64,000 nt of DNA from Cladorhizidae sp. MBARI D1340-BT2. Lineage: Eukaryota; Porifera; Demospongiae; Poecilosclerida; Cladorhizidae. Where the stretch lies: the NCBI GenBank assembly GCA_028752905.1, contig JAQNBH010000014.1:2448993-2512992 (forward strand). Reading direction: 5' to 3'. Made by a program: the position numbers and the translations under genes. The notes under the pieces were generated by a model that was not told the DNA's origin, searched no databases, and saw only the letters and a list, made by a program, of their open reading frames with translations. Below are positions 10,916 through 24,955 of the stretch, piece by piece (position 1 is the stretch's first letter; each line of letters opens with the position of its first letter).

Positions 10916-11249
10916 GTGCAGCTTTCTGTGACTCGACTGAGCAGCCAAGCAAACCTGTGATGCCAACACAGTGCTATATGGGCAAGGTCAGACAGAGGTC
11001 AAGGTCAGTCAGGTCATGATAATTAGAAAACTACATTTCAAGAAACTGTGTCATATGGGGGGACGGGGAGAAACTTGAGCAAATACCCCCCAGACCAGAT
11101 AGGTAATCAGGTGATGATATTCAGACATCAGAGAGGGCACCCACTCCTACTTATAGGGCTAGGTATATGCACACGGTGGTCCTTCCAACTTCTAGAGAAG
11201 TGAATGGACTAAAAAATTATTTCGGGCACAAGAGACATTCCGCCACACA

Positions 11250-12866
11250 GCCCAACATGGTCGGCAGATTAAGTATGTGCTGATCCTTACCCAACATAGT
11301 TGGTATGTGCTGATCCTTACCCAACATGGTCGGCAGATTAAGTATGAACTGATCCTTATCCAACATGGTCGGCAGATTAAGTATGAACTGATCCTTATCC
11401 AACATGGTCGGCAGATTAAGTATGAACTGATCCTTACCCAACATGGTAGGCAGATTAAGTATGCACTGATCCTTACCCAACCTGGTCGGCAGATTAAGTA
11501 TGTGCTGATCCTTACCCAACATGGTCGGCAGATTAAGTATGAACTGATCCTTACCCAACATGGTCGGCAGATTATGTGCTGATCCTTACCCAACAACTGA
11601 TCCTTACCCAACATGGTCGGTAGATTAAGTATGTACTGATCCTTCCCCAACATGGTAAGCAGATAAAGTATGTGCCTATCTTTACCAAACATGGTAAGCA
11701 GATTAAATATGTACCGATCCTTACCCAACATGGTAGGCAGATTAAGTATGTACTGATCTTTACCCAACATGGTCGGCAGATTAAGTATGTACCAATCCCC
11801 ATCAAACATGGTAGGCAGATTAAGTATGTGCTGATCCTTACCCAACATGGTCGGTAGATTAAGTATGTACCGATCCTTACCCAACATGGTAGGCAGATTA
11901 AATATGTACCGATCCTTACCCATGTTGGTAGGCAGATTAAGTATGTACTGATCCTTACCCAACATGGTAAGCAGATTAAGTATGTACTGATCCTTACCCA
12001 ACATGGTCGGCAGATTACATATGTGCTGATCCTTACCCAATATGTTCGGCAGATTAAGTATGTACTGATCCTTACCCAACATGGTCGGCAGATAAGTATG
12101 TGCTGATCCTTACCCAACATGGTCGGCAGATTAAGTATGACCTGATCCTTACCCAACATGGTCGGCAGATTAAGTATGAACTGATCCTTACCCAACATGG
12201 TCGGCAGATTAAGTATGAACTGATCCTTACCCAACATGGTCGGCAGATTAAGTATGTACTGATCCTTACCCAACATGGTCGGCAGATTACATATGTGCTG
12301 ATCCTTACCCAATATGTTCGGCAGATTAAGTATGTACTGATCCTTACCCAACATGGTCGGCAGATAAGTATGTGCTGATCCTTACCCAACATGGTCGGCA
12401 GATTAAGTATGAACTGATCCTTACCCAACATGGTCGGCAGATTAAGTATGAACTGATCCTTACCCAACATGGTCGGCAGATTAAGTATGAACTGATCCTT
12501 AACTGATCCTTACCCAACATGGTCGGCAGATTAAGTATGTACTGATCCTTACCCAACATGGTCGGCAGATTACATATGTGCTGATCCTTACCCAATATGT
12601 TCGGCAGATTAAGTATGTACTGATCCTTACCCAACATGGTCGGCAGATAAGTATGTGCTGATCCTTACCCAACATGGTTGGCAGATTAAGTATATATGAC
12701 TTACCCAACATGGTCGGCAGATAAGTATGTGCTGATCCTTACCCAACATGGTCGGCAGATTAAGTATGTACTGATCCTTACCCAACATGGAAGTCAGATT
12801 AAGTATGTATGTACCGCTCCCTATCAAACATGGTAGGCAGATTAAGTACATGTACCGATCCTTTCT
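11250..12866. repeat. 39-bp satellite in UBFD1 intron 4
   Basis: About 41 units of 39 bp, core ACCCAACATGGTCGGCAGAT followed by TAAGTATGAACTGATCCTT. The unit length is a multiple of three and lacks stops in several frames, so long spurious reading frames cross it on both strands. Sub-blocks of several units recur: the segment around 12000-12130 reappears near 12285-12400 and again near 12570-12690, showing recent multi-unit duplication. Confidence 0.95.
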
Positions 12867-12960
12867 ATATGTGGGGGCATCCCTCCATCCTCCCAGTACG
12901 GCACCTCTTGCTACCTGTTTGTCTGTGTCTTTCTTATATTAAGACGACGTAAAGTGTCAC

Positions 12961-13107
12961 CTGGGTGAGAATCTACGCTGTCCTGGTCTGCCGACTTCTT
13001 AGACATCTGGACCGTGATGACGTCCCCCACAGTTGAACCAATCACCATCATCTTAGCTCCACGCGTCACTTTCAGCTCACGGAGGGAAACATCATCCTTC
13101 ACCAGAC
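12961..13107 (-). CDS. UBFD1: UBFD1 exon 4 (second half of ubiquitin-like domain)
   Basis: Minus-strand acceptor TTTTTAG ends at 13108 and donor GTGACA starts at 12960. Two bases complete a Gly codon, then 48 codons and one base. The reading LVKDDVSLRELKVTRGAKMM then VIGSTVGDVITV is the beta-grasp C-terminal half of the UBFD1 ubiquitin-like domain. The acceptor is preceded in transcription by a pyrimidine tract nearly 200 nt long (purines on the plus strand, 13114-13308). Confidence 0.92.
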
Positions 13108-13113
13108 CTAAAA

Positions 13114-13308
13114 ATGAGAGGGGGAGGAGAGGGCGAGAGACGAGGGAGAAGAGAAAGGAAGAGAAGGATTAGAGAAGGGAGATGATAGAGAAGAGGAGAG
13201 GAAAGAAGATAGAGAAGGGAGAGAAGAGAGAGATGAAAGGGAGGAGAGAAGGAAGAGAGGGATGAGAAAGAAAAGAGAGATGTGAGAAAAGCAAAGAGGA
13301 GAGAGTAT
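13114..13308. repeat. Polypurine tract (polypyrimidine on the UBFD1 strand)
   Basis: Almost pure G/A on the plus strand, built from GAGAG/GGAAG/GAGAAGG words. It directly abuts the exon 4 acceptor of UBFD1, so in the pre-mRNA it is an extremely long polypyrimidine tract. Leu/Ser-rich reading frames on the minus strand here are composition artefacts. Confidence 0.9.
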
Positions 13309-13329
13309 GTACATATGTACACATTTAGG

Positions 13330-13480
13330 TGGCTGGGAGGGAGGAGTTAGACCACAGCTCATGAATATATGCAACATGGTTGACTAGGAGTTAAACCACA
13401 GCAATGAATATTGCAACATTGTGGTTGGCTAGGGAGGCTAGACCACAGCTCATGAATACTGCAACATGGTGGTTAACGAG
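13330..13480. repeat. About 52-bp tandem repeat, three units
   Basis: Three imperfect copies around the words TTAGACCACAGCTCATGAAT and GCAACATGGTGGTT, in UBFD1 intron 3. Confidence 0.8.
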
Positions 13481-13504
13481 ACACATTTTGATCAGCTACG
13501 TACA

Positions 13505-14090
13505 TCAGGTCACAAATAATATTGATGTCATCAATACCGTACAAGCCATCATCATGTTGATGTCATCAATACCATCATCATGTTGATGTCATCAATACTG
13601 TACGATCAAATCATCATGTTGATGTCATCAATACTGTATAATCCATCATCATGTTGATGTCATCAATACTGTATAATCCATCATCATGTTGATGTCATCA
13701 ATACCATCATCATGTTGATGTCATCAATACTGTACGATCAAATCATCATGTTGATGTCATCAATACCATCATCATGTTGATGTCATCAATACTGTACGAT
13801 CAAATCATCATGTTGATGTCATCAATACTGTATAATCCATCATCATGTTGATGTTATCAATACCATCATCACGTTGATGTCATCAATACCATCATCATGT
13901 TGATGTCATCAATACTGTACGATCAAATCATCATGTTGATGTCATCAATACTGTACAATCCATCATGTTGATGTCATCAATACTGTACAATCCATCATCA
14001 TGTTGATGTCATCAATACTGTATAATCCATCATCATGTTGACGTCATCAATAACCATTATCATGCTGATGTCACCAATACTGTACCGATT
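13505..14090. repeat. Composite minisatellite, 21-bp core with two alternative linkers
   Basis: The core CATCATGTTGATGTCATCAA alternates with linkers TACTGTACGATCAAAT, TACTGTATAATC and TAC. The composite period is about 36 bp, or 26 bp with the short linker. It lies in UBFD1 intron 3. Confidence 0.9.
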
Positions 14091-14129
14091 CAATACCGCA
14101 GCGCATGGTACAGGTCCTCAGATATTATA

Positions 14130-14790
14130 CAGATGTGCCAGGGCAGTGGGGTCAGGGCCAGGACAATGGATAGGGTTAGGGCAACGGTTAGGGTTAGGGC
14201 CAGGGCAATGGCTAGGGTTAGGGCCAGGGCAATGGCTAGGGTTAGGACCAGGGCAATGGCTAGGGTTAGGGCCAGGACAATGGGTAGGGTTAGGACAAGG
14301 GCAATGGGTAGGGTTAGGTCCAGGGCAATGGGTAGGGTTAGGGCCAGGGCAATGGGTAGGGTTAGGGCCAGGGCAATGGGTAGGGTTAGGGCCAGGGCAA
14401 TGGGTAGGGTTAGGGCCAGGGCAATGGGTAGGGTTAGGGGTAGGGTTAGGACCAGGGCAATGGGTAGAGTTAGGGTTAGGGCCAGGGCAATGGGTAGGGT
14501 TAGGACCAGGGCAATGGGTATGGTTAGGGCCAACGTGGTGGCTAGGGTTAGGGCCAGGGCAATGGGTAGGGTTAGGGCCAGGGCAATGGGTAGGGTTAGG
14601 GGTAGGGTTAGGACCAGGGCAATGGGTAGAGTTAGGGTTAGGGCCAGGGCAATGGGTAGGGTTAGGACCAGGGCAATGGGTATGGTTAGGGCCAAGGTGG
14701 TGGCTAGGGTTAGGGCCAGAGATTAAGATCAGGGCTAGGGCCAAAGTAATGGCTAGGATTAGGGCCAAGCCAAGGACTAGGGCTAGAACT
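14130..14790. repeat. 24-bp telomere-like array (GGGTTAGGG inside each unit)
   Basis: About 27 units whose first part is GGGTTAGGGCCAGGGCAATG, so each carries one TTAGGG-type word. Units degrade towards 14790. It is interstitial, in UBFD1 intron 3, and the G-rich strand is the plus strand. A similar 24-bp family lies at 52855-53560 in the opposite orientation. Confidence 0.9.
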
Positions 14791-15005
14791 AGCATTATCT
14801 GATATTCAATGAAGTGAGATTTCAGAGAAGCTAAATATTCATGTTTTCACTGTTAGATCCAATCCATGCATAGGCAGGATGAATAGCAATATGCAGCAGT
14901 ATACTAGTCTAGCAATCCAATCACAAATATTTTGACCACAAATTCTTCTGTTAGTCACCATTTTGGCCGCTAGGAACCTCTCTCTCTACCAGATCATTCT
15001 CTTAC

Positions 15006-15041
15006 CTTTGTACATCAGCTTCATCATTGATGGTGATATAC
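15006..15041 (-). CDS. UBFD1: UBFD1 exon 3 (36-bp micro-exon)
   Basis: Minus strand: acceptor GATGCAG ends at 15042 and donor GTAAGA begins at 15005. It encodes two bases of a Gly codon, ISPSMMKLMYK, and one base of the next Gly, matching the family's GLPPAMQKVMYKG. Both phases fit exons 2 and 4. At 36 bp it is easily missed by gene callers. Confidence 0.88.
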
Positions 15042-15194
15042 CTGCATCACATAGACCACACCAGAATTGTAACACCATCACAAGGACATAGCATCATCAA
15101 GCAACGAGTGTTGCACCTGTCATCATCTAGCCTTCTTCTCGCACTTGAATAGAGGACAATAAAGGGGCTTGCTGCGAGCTCTTGGGGTGGATTA

Positions 15195-15535
15195 TGTTGC
15201 TGTATATCTCTTGTGTTCCTTGTGTTGTGTTGCTGTCTCTTGTGTTGCTGTGTCTCTTGTGTTGTTTGCTGTGTCTCTTGTGTGTTCCATATGTGTTGTG
15301 TTGCTGTGTGTCGCTTGTGTGTTGTGTTGCTGTGTCTCTTGTGTTGCCGTGTCTCTTGTGTGTTCCTTGTGTGTTGTGTTGCTGTGTCTCTTGTGTTGTG
15401 TTGCTGTGTGTTGTGTTGCTGTCTCTTGTGTGCTGTGTTGCTGTGTCTCATGTGTGTTGTGTTGCTGTGTCTCTTGTGTTGTGTTGCTGTGTCTCTTGTG
15501 TTGTGTTGCTGTGTCTCTTGTGTGTTGTGTTGGTC
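15195..15535. repeat. TGTGTTGCTGTGTCTCTTGTG minisatellite
   Basis: Variable units of about 17-27 bp built from GTGTTGCTGTGTCTCTTGTG in UBFD1 intron 2. Long frames on either strand are compositional. Confidence 0.9.
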
Positions 15536-15639
15536 TTGCAACGTGTTGTGTGAGATTTTAGCAAAAGGACAACAAGCACAACAAAACAGCAACCTATACT
15601 ATACTATACTGCAAGTGTGATCAGCAGCGAGGACACCCA

Positions 15640-15731
15640 CACACAATATCTTGGTTCTGGCATACACCTTTGTTCTTCATGGTACCCACAATATCCTGGT
15701 TCTGGCATACACCTTTGATCTTCATGGTAAC
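15640..15731. repeat. 45-bp tandem duplication at the exon 2 donor of UBFD1
   Basis: Two copies of CACAATATCYTGGTTCTGGC plus ATACACCTTTG. The inner copy ends 7 bp from the UBFD1 exon 2 boundary at 15739. Confidence 0.85.
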
Positions 15732-15738
15732 CACCCAC

Positions 15739-15846
15739 CAGTCAAGGACTCAATGTGTTCCTTCAACTTGATGGCCTTCTCATCCAATGGGAAATTAATA
15801 TTGTAGTTTTCCTTTTTCCATACCACTCTAAAGTCAACACATTCAC
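15739..15846 (-). CDS. UBFD1: UBFD1 exon 2 (first half of ubiquitin-like domain)
   Basis: Minus strand: acceptor GTGTGTAG ends at 15847 and donor GTGGGT begins at 15738. Two bases complete Gly, then 35 codons (ECVDFRVVWKKENYNINFPL, DEKAIKLKEHIESLT) and one base. VDFRVVW, FPLD and LKEHIESLTG match the start of the UBFD1 ubiquitin-like domain (family: VDLKIIW, FPLD, LKQKIHSITG). The first 12 exonic bases and the splice acceptor are the same sequence as the core of the 33-bp satellite that fills the upstream intron. Confidence 0.92.
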
Positions 15847-15854
15847 CTACACAC

Positions 15855-15942
15855 ATATAAAGTTATAGTATACATAGACAAATATAAAGTCATAGTATAC
15901 ATAGACACATATAAAGTCATAGTATACATAGACAGATATAAA
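15855..15942. repeat. About 28-bp repeat between exon 2 and the 33-bp array
   Basis: Four imperfect units based on TATAAAGTCATAGTATACAT AGACACA. This short array separates the authentic UBFD1 exon 2 acceptor from the first satellite decoy site and offsets the decoys by a non-multiple of three. Confidence 0.8.
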
Positions 15943-18900
15943 GGCAACACATTCACCTACATATAGACACATACAGGCAACACATTCATCTACATATAGA
16001 CACATACATGCAACACATTCACCTACATATACACACATACAGGCAACACATTCACCTACATATACACACATACAGGCAACACATTCACCTACATATACAC
16101 ACATACAGGCAACACATTCACCTACATATAGACACATACAGGCAACACACTCCTACATATAGACACATACAGGCAATACATTCATCTACATATAGACACA
16201 TACATGCAACACATTCACCTACATATAGACACATACAGGCAACACATTCACCTACATATAGACACATACATGCAACACATTCACCTACATATACACACAT
16301 ACAGGCAACACATTCACCTACATATAGACACATACAGGCAACACATTCACCTACATATAGACACATACATGCAACACATTCACCTACACATACACACATA
16401 CAGGCAACACATTCACCTACATATACACACATACAGGCAACACATTCACCTACATATACACACATACAGGCAACACATTCACCTACATATAGACACATAC
16501 AGGCAACACATTCACCTACATATAGACACATACATGCAACACATTCACCTACACATACACACATACAGGCAACACATTCACCTACATATAGACACATACA
16601 GGCAACACATTCACCTACACACACACATACATGCAACACATTCACCTACATATACACACATACATGCAACACATTCACCTACATATAGACACATACAGGC
16701 AACACATTCACCTACATATACACACATACAGGCAACACATTCACCTACATATACACATACAGGCAACACATTCACCTACATATAGACACATACAGGCAAC
16801 ACATTCACCTACATATAGACATATACAGGCAACACTCACCTACATATACACACATACAGGCAACACATTCACCTACATATAGACACATACAGGCAACACA
16901 TTCACCTACATATACACACATACAGGCAACACATTCACCTACATATACACACATACAGGCAACACATTCACCTACATATAGACACATACAGGCAACACAT
17001 TCACCTACATATACACACATACAGGCAACACATTCACCTACATATACACACATACAGGCAACACATTCACCTACATATAGACACATACAGGCAACACATT
17101 CACCTACATATAGACACATACAGGCAACACATTCACCTACATATACACACATACAGGCAACACATTCACCTACATATACACAGGCAACACATTCACCTAC
17201 ATATAGACACATACAGGCAACACATTCACCTACATATAGACACATACAGGCAACACATTCACACATACAGGCAACACATTCACCTACATATACACACATA
17301 CAGGCAACACATTCATACATACAGGCAACACATTCACCTACATATACACACATACAGGCAACACATTCACCTACATATAGACACATACAGGCAACACATT
17401 CACCTACATATACACACATACATGCAACACATTCACCTACATATAGACACATACAGGCAACACATTCACCTACATATACACATACAGGCAACACATTCAC
17501 CTACATATAGACACATACAGGCAACACATTCACCTACATATACACACATACAGGCAACACATTCACCTACATATAGACACATACAGGCAACACATTCACC
17601 TACATATACACACATACATGCAACACATTCACCTGCATATAGACACATACAGGCAACACATTCACCTACATATACACATACAGGCAACACATTCACCTAC
17701 ATATAGACACATACAGGCAACACATTCACCTACATATAGACACATACAGGCAACACATTCACCTACATATAGACACACACAGGCAACACATTCACCTACA
17801 TATAGACACATACAGGCAACACATTCACCTACATATACACACATACAGGCAACACATTCACCTACATATAGACACATACATGCAACACATTCACCTACAT
17901 ATACACACATACAGGCAACACATTCACCTACATATACACACATACAGGCAACACATTCACCTACATATACACACATACAGGCAACACATTCACCTACATA
18001 TACACACATACAGGCAACACATTCACCTACATATACACACAAACACATTCACCTACATATAGACACATACAGGCAACACATTCACCTACATACACACACA
18101 TACAGGCAACACATTCACCTACATATAGACACATACAGGCAACACATTCACCTACATATAGACACATACAGGCAACACGTTCACCTACATATAGACACAT
18201 ACAGGCAACACATTCACCTACATATACACACATACAGGCAACACATTCACCTACATATAGACACATACAGGCAACACATTCACCTACATATAGACACATA
18301 CAGGCAACACATTCACCTACATATAGACACATACAGGCAACACATTCACCTATATATACACACATACAGGCAACACATTCACCTACATATAGACACATTC
18401 ACCTACATATACACACATACATGCAACACATTCACCTACATATAGACACATACAGGCAACACATTCACCTACATATAGACACATACAGGCAACACATTCA
18501 CCTACATATAGACACATACAGGCAACACATTCACCTACATATACACACATACATGCAACACATTCACGCAACACATTCACCTACATATAGACACATACAG
18601 GCAACACATTCACCTACATATACACACATACAGGCAACACATTCACCTACATATAGACACATACAGGCAACACATTCACCTACATATAGACACATACATG
18701 CAACACATTCACCTACATATACACACATACAGGCAACACATTCACCTACATATAGACACATACAGGCAACACATTCACCTACATATAGACACATACATGC
18801 AACACATTCACCTACATATAGACACATACAGGCAACACATTCACCTGCATATACACACATACAGGCAACACATTCACCTACATATACACACATACATGCA

Positions 18901-21900
18901 ACACATTCACCTACATATACACACAAACACATTCACCTACATATAGACACATACAGGCAACACATTCACCTACATACACACACATACAGGCAACACATTC
19001 ACCTACATATAGACACATACAGGCAACACATTCACCTACATATAGACACATACAGGCAACACATTCACCTACATATACACACATACAGGCAACACATTCA
19101 CCTACATATACACACATACATGCAACACATTCACCTACATATACACACATACAGGCAACACATTCACCTACATATAGACACATACAGGCAACACATTCAC
19201 CTACATATAGACACATACAGGCAACACATTCACCTGCATATACACACATACAGGCAACACATTCACCTACATATAGACACATACATGCAACACATTCACC
19301 TACAGGCAACACATTCACCTACATATACACACATACAGGCAATACATTCACCTACATATACACACATACAGGCAACACATTCACCTACATATACACACAT
19401 ACATGCAACACATTCACCTACATATAGACACATACAGGCAACACATTCACCTACATATACACACATACAGGCAACACATTCACCTACATATAGACACATA
19501 CAGGCAACACATTCACCTACACATACAGGCAACACATTCACCTACATATAGACACATACAGGCAACACATTCACCTACATATACACACATACAGGCAACA
19601 CATTCACCTACATATATACACATACAGGCAACACATTCACCTACATATACACACATACATGCAACACATTCACCTACATATACACACATACAGGCAACAC
19701 ATTCACCTACATATAGACACATACAGGCAACACATTCACCTACATATAGACACATACAGGCAACACATTCACCTACATATACACACATACAGGCAACACA
19801 TTCACCTACATATAGACACATACAGGCAACACATTCACCTACATATACACACATACAGGCAACACATTCACCTACATATACACACATACATGCAACATAT
19901 TCACCTACATATACACACATACAGGCAACACATTCACCTACATATAGACACATACAGGCAACACATTCACCTACATATAGACACATACAGGCAACACATT
20001 CACCTACATATAGACACATACATGCAACACATTCACCTACATATACACACATAAGGCAACACATTCACCTACATATAGACACATACAGGCAACACATTCA
20101 CCTACATATACACACATACAGGCAACACACTCACCTACATATAGACACATACAGGCAACACATTCACCTACATATAGACACATACATGCAACACATTCAC
20201 CTACATATACACATACAGGCAACACATTCACCTACATATAGACACATACAGGCAACACATTCACCTACATATACACACATACAGGCAATACATTCACCTA
20301 CATATACACACATACATGCAACACATTCACCTACATATACACACATACAGGCAACACATTCACCTACACATACAGGCAACACATTCACCTACATATAGAC
20401 ACATACAGGCAACACATTCACCTACATATAGACACATACAGGCAACACATTCACCTGCATATACACACATACAGGCAACACATTCACCTACATATAGACA
20501 CATACAGGCAACACATTCACCTACATATACACACATACATGCAACACATTCACCTACATATAGACACATACAGGCAACACATTCACCTACATATACACAC
20601 ATACAGGCAACACATTCACCTACATATACACACATACAGGCAATACATTCACCTACATATACACACATACATGCAACACATTCACCTACATATACACACA
20701 TACAGGCAACACATTCACCTACATATACACACATACATGCAACACATTCACCTACATATAGACACATACAGGCAACACATTCACCTACATACACACACAT
20801 ACAGGCAACACATTCACCTACATATAGACACATACAGGCAACACATTCACCTACATATAGACACATACAGGCAACACATTCACCTACATATACACACATA
20901 CAGGCAACACATTCACCTACATATACACACATACATGCAACACATTCACCTACATATACACACATACAGGCAACACATTCACCTACATATAGACACATAC
21001 AGGCAACACATTCACCTACATATAGACACATACAGGCAACACATTCACCTGCATATACACACATACAGGCAACACATTCACCTACATATAGACACATACA
21101 TGCAACACATTCACCTACAGGCAACACATTCACCTACATATACACACATACAGGCAATACATTCACCTACATATACACACATACAGGCAACACATTCACC
21201 TACATATACACACATACATGCAACACATTCACCTACATATAGACACATACAGGCAACACATTCACCTACATATACACACATACAGGCAACACATTCACCT
21301 ACATATAGACACATACAGGCAACACATTCACCTACACATACAGGCAACACATTCACCTACATATAGACACATACAGGCAACACATTCACCTACATATACA
21401 CACATACAGGCAACACATTCACCTACATATATACACATACAGGCAACACATTCACCTACATATACACACATACATGCAACACATTCACCTACATATACAC
21501 ACATACAGGCAACACATTCACCTACATATAGACACATACAGGCAACACATTCACCTACATATAGACACATACAGGCAACACATTCACCTACATATACACA
21601 CATACAGGCAACACATTCACCTACATATAGACACATACAGGCAACACATTCACCTACATATACACACATACAGGCAACACATTCACCTACATATACACAC
21701 ATACATGCAACATATTCACCTACATATACACACATACAGGCAACACATTCACCTACATATAGACACATACAGGCAACACATTCACCTACATATAGACACA
21801 TACAGGCAACACATTCACCTACATATAGACACATACATGCAACACATTCACCTACATATACACACATAAGGCAACACATTCACCTACATATAGACACATA

Positions 21901-24900
21901 CAGGCAACACATTCACCTACATATACACACATACAGGCAACACACTCACCTACATATAGACACATACAGGCAACACATTCACCTACATATAGACACATAC
22001 ATGCAACACATTCACCTACATATACACATACAGGCAACACATTCACCTACATATAGACACATACAGGCAACACATTCACCTACATATACACACATACAGG
22101 CAATACATTCACCTACATATACACACATACATGCAACACATTCACCTACATATACACACATACAGGCAACACATTCACCTACACATACAGGCAACACATT
22201 CACCTACATATAGACACATACAGGCAACACATTCACCTACATATAGACACATACAGGCAACACATTCACCTGCATATACACACATACAGGCAACACATTC
22301 ACCTACATATAGACACATACAGGCAACACATTCACCTACATATACACACATACATGCAACACATTCACCTACATATAGACACATACAGGCAACACATTCA
22401 CCTACATATACACACATACAGGCAACACATTCACCTACATATACACACATACAGGCAATACATTCACCTACATATACACACATACATGCAACACATTCAC
22501 CTACATATACACACATACAGGCAACACATTCACCTACATATACACACATACATGCAACACATTCACCTACATATAGACACATACAGGCAACACATTCACC
22601 TACATATACACACATACAGGCAACACATTCACCTACATATAGACACATACATGCAACACATTCACCTACATATACACACATACAGGCAACACATTCACCT
22701 ACATATACACACATACAGGCAACACATTCACCTACATATAGACACATACAGGCAACACATTCACCTACATATAGACACATACAGGCAACACATTCACCTA
22801 CATATACACACATACATGCAACACATTCACCTACATATAGACACATACAGGCAACACATTCACCTACATATACACACATACAGGCAACACATTCACCTAC
22901 ATATATACACATACAGGCAACACATTCACCTACATATAGACACATACATGCAACACATTCACCTACATATACACACATACATGCAACACATTCACCTACA
23001 TATAGACACATACAGGCAACACATTCACCTACATATAGACACATACAGGCAACACATTCACCTACATATACACACATACAGGCAACACATTCACCTACAT
23101 ATAGACACATACAGGCAACACATTCACCTACATATACACACATACAGGCAACACATTCACCTACATATACACACATACATGCAACATATTCACCTACATA
23201 TACACACATACAGGCAACACATTCACCTACATATAGACACATACAGGCAACACATTCACCTACATATAGACACATACAGGCAACACACTCTCCTACATAT
23301 ACACACATAAGGCAACACATTCACCTACATATAGACACATACAGGCAACACATTCACCTACATATACACACATACAGGCAACACACTCACCTACATATAG
23401 ACACATACATGCAACACATTCACCTACACACACACATACAGGCAACACATTCACCTACATATAGACACATACAGGCAACACATTCACCTACATATACACA
23501 CATACAGGCAACACATTCACCTACATATACACACATACAGGCAACACATTCACCTACATATAGACACATACAGGCAACACATTCACCTACATATAGACAC
23601 ATACAGGCAACACATTCACCTACATATAGACACATACAGGCAACACATTCACCTACATATACACATACAGGCAACACATTCACCTACATATAGACACATA
23701 CAGGCAACACATTCACCTACATATAGACACATACAGGCAACACATTCACCTACATATACACACATACAGGCAACACATTCACCTACATATACACACATAC
23801 AGGCAACACATTCACCTACATATACACACAAACACATTCACCTACATATAGACACATACAGGCAACACATTCACCTACATATAGACACATACAGGCAACA
23901 CATTCACCTACATATAGACACATACAGGCAACACATTCACCTACATATAGACACATACAGGCAACACATTCACCTACATATACACACATACATGCAACAC
24001 ATTCACCTACATATAGACACATACAGGCAACACATTCACCTACATATACAGTACACACATACAGGCAACACATTCACCTACATATAGACACATACAGGCA
24101 ACACATTCACCTACATATACACACATACAGGCAACACATTCACCTACATATAGACACATACAGGCAACACTCACCTACATATAGACACATACATGCAACA
24201 CATTCACCTACATATACACACATACAGGCAACACATTCACCTACATATAGACACATACAGGCAACACATTCACCTACATATAGACACATACATGCACCAC
24301 ATTCACCTACATATACACACATACAGGCAACACATTCACCTACATATAGACACATACATGCAACACATTCACCTACATATAGACACATACAGGCAACACA
24401 TTCACCTACATATACACACATACAGGCAACACATTCACCTACATATACACACATACACGCAACACATTCACCTACATATACACACATACATGCAACACAT
24501 TCACCTACATATACACACATACAGGCAACACATTCACCTACATATAGACACATACAGGCAACACATTCACCTACATATAGACTCATACAGGCAACACATT
24601 CACCTACATATAGACACATACAGGCAACACATTCACCTACATATAGACACATACAGGCAACACATTCACCTACATATACACACATACATGCAACACATTC
24701 ACCTACATATACACACATAGAGGCAACACATTCACCTACATATAGACACATACAGGCAACACATTCACCTACATATAGACACATACATGCAACACATTCA
24801 CCTACATATACACACATACAGGCAACACACTCACCTATATATACACACTCACCTACATATACACATACAGGCAACACATTCACCTACATATCGACACATA

Positions 24901-24955
24901 CAGGCAACACATTCAACTACACATACACACATACAGGCAACACATTCACACATAG
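15943..24955. repeat. 9-kb array of a 33-bp satellite (UBFD1 intron 1)
   Basis: About 270 units of 33 bp: CAACACATTCACCTACATAT followed by ASACACATACAKG, where S (G or C) and K (G or T) are the two commonly variable sites. On the UBFD1 strand every unit contains TATATGTAG then GTGAATGTGTTG, the same as the UBFD1 exon 2 acceptor and exon start. The unit is a multiple of three and stop-free in four frames, producing open frames of up to 520 codons that are not genes. Occasional shortened units occur (for example near 17175, 18045, 18560, 19300). Confidence 0.97.
18930..22559. repeat. Tandem 1,815-bp higher-order duplication within the 33-bp array
   Basis: The block from about 18930 to 20744 is repeated at 20745-22559 with the same pattern of variant and shortened units. 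The offset of 1,815 bp is exactly 55 x 33. Landmarks 1,815 bp apart include the short unit CACCTACAGGCAACACATTC (near 19300 and 21115), ACACATAAGGCAACACATTC (near 20050 and 21865) and the end of the reading frame at 19551 and 21366. Confidence 0.85.

Noticed and set aside
11192..12851. Long frames in the 39-bp array (GKDQYILNLPTML and similar)
   Set aside because: Same reason: 13-codon repeat units on both strands with no start context or domain.
13092..13377. Leu/Ser-rich minus-strand proteins
   Set aside because: Shadow of the polypurine tract beside UBFD1 exon 4; composition only.
14130..14790. True telomere end
   Set aside because: Units are 24 bp with only one TTAGGG-type word each, imperfect, and flanked on both sides by UBFD1 exons.
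15943..24883. Open reading frames of up to 520 codons on both strands (HIHLHIDTYRQ and VGECVACMC repeats)
   Set aside because: They exist only because the 33-bp unit is a multiple of three and stop-free. They are open on both strands at once, carry no domain, and end wherever a shortened unit shifts the frame.
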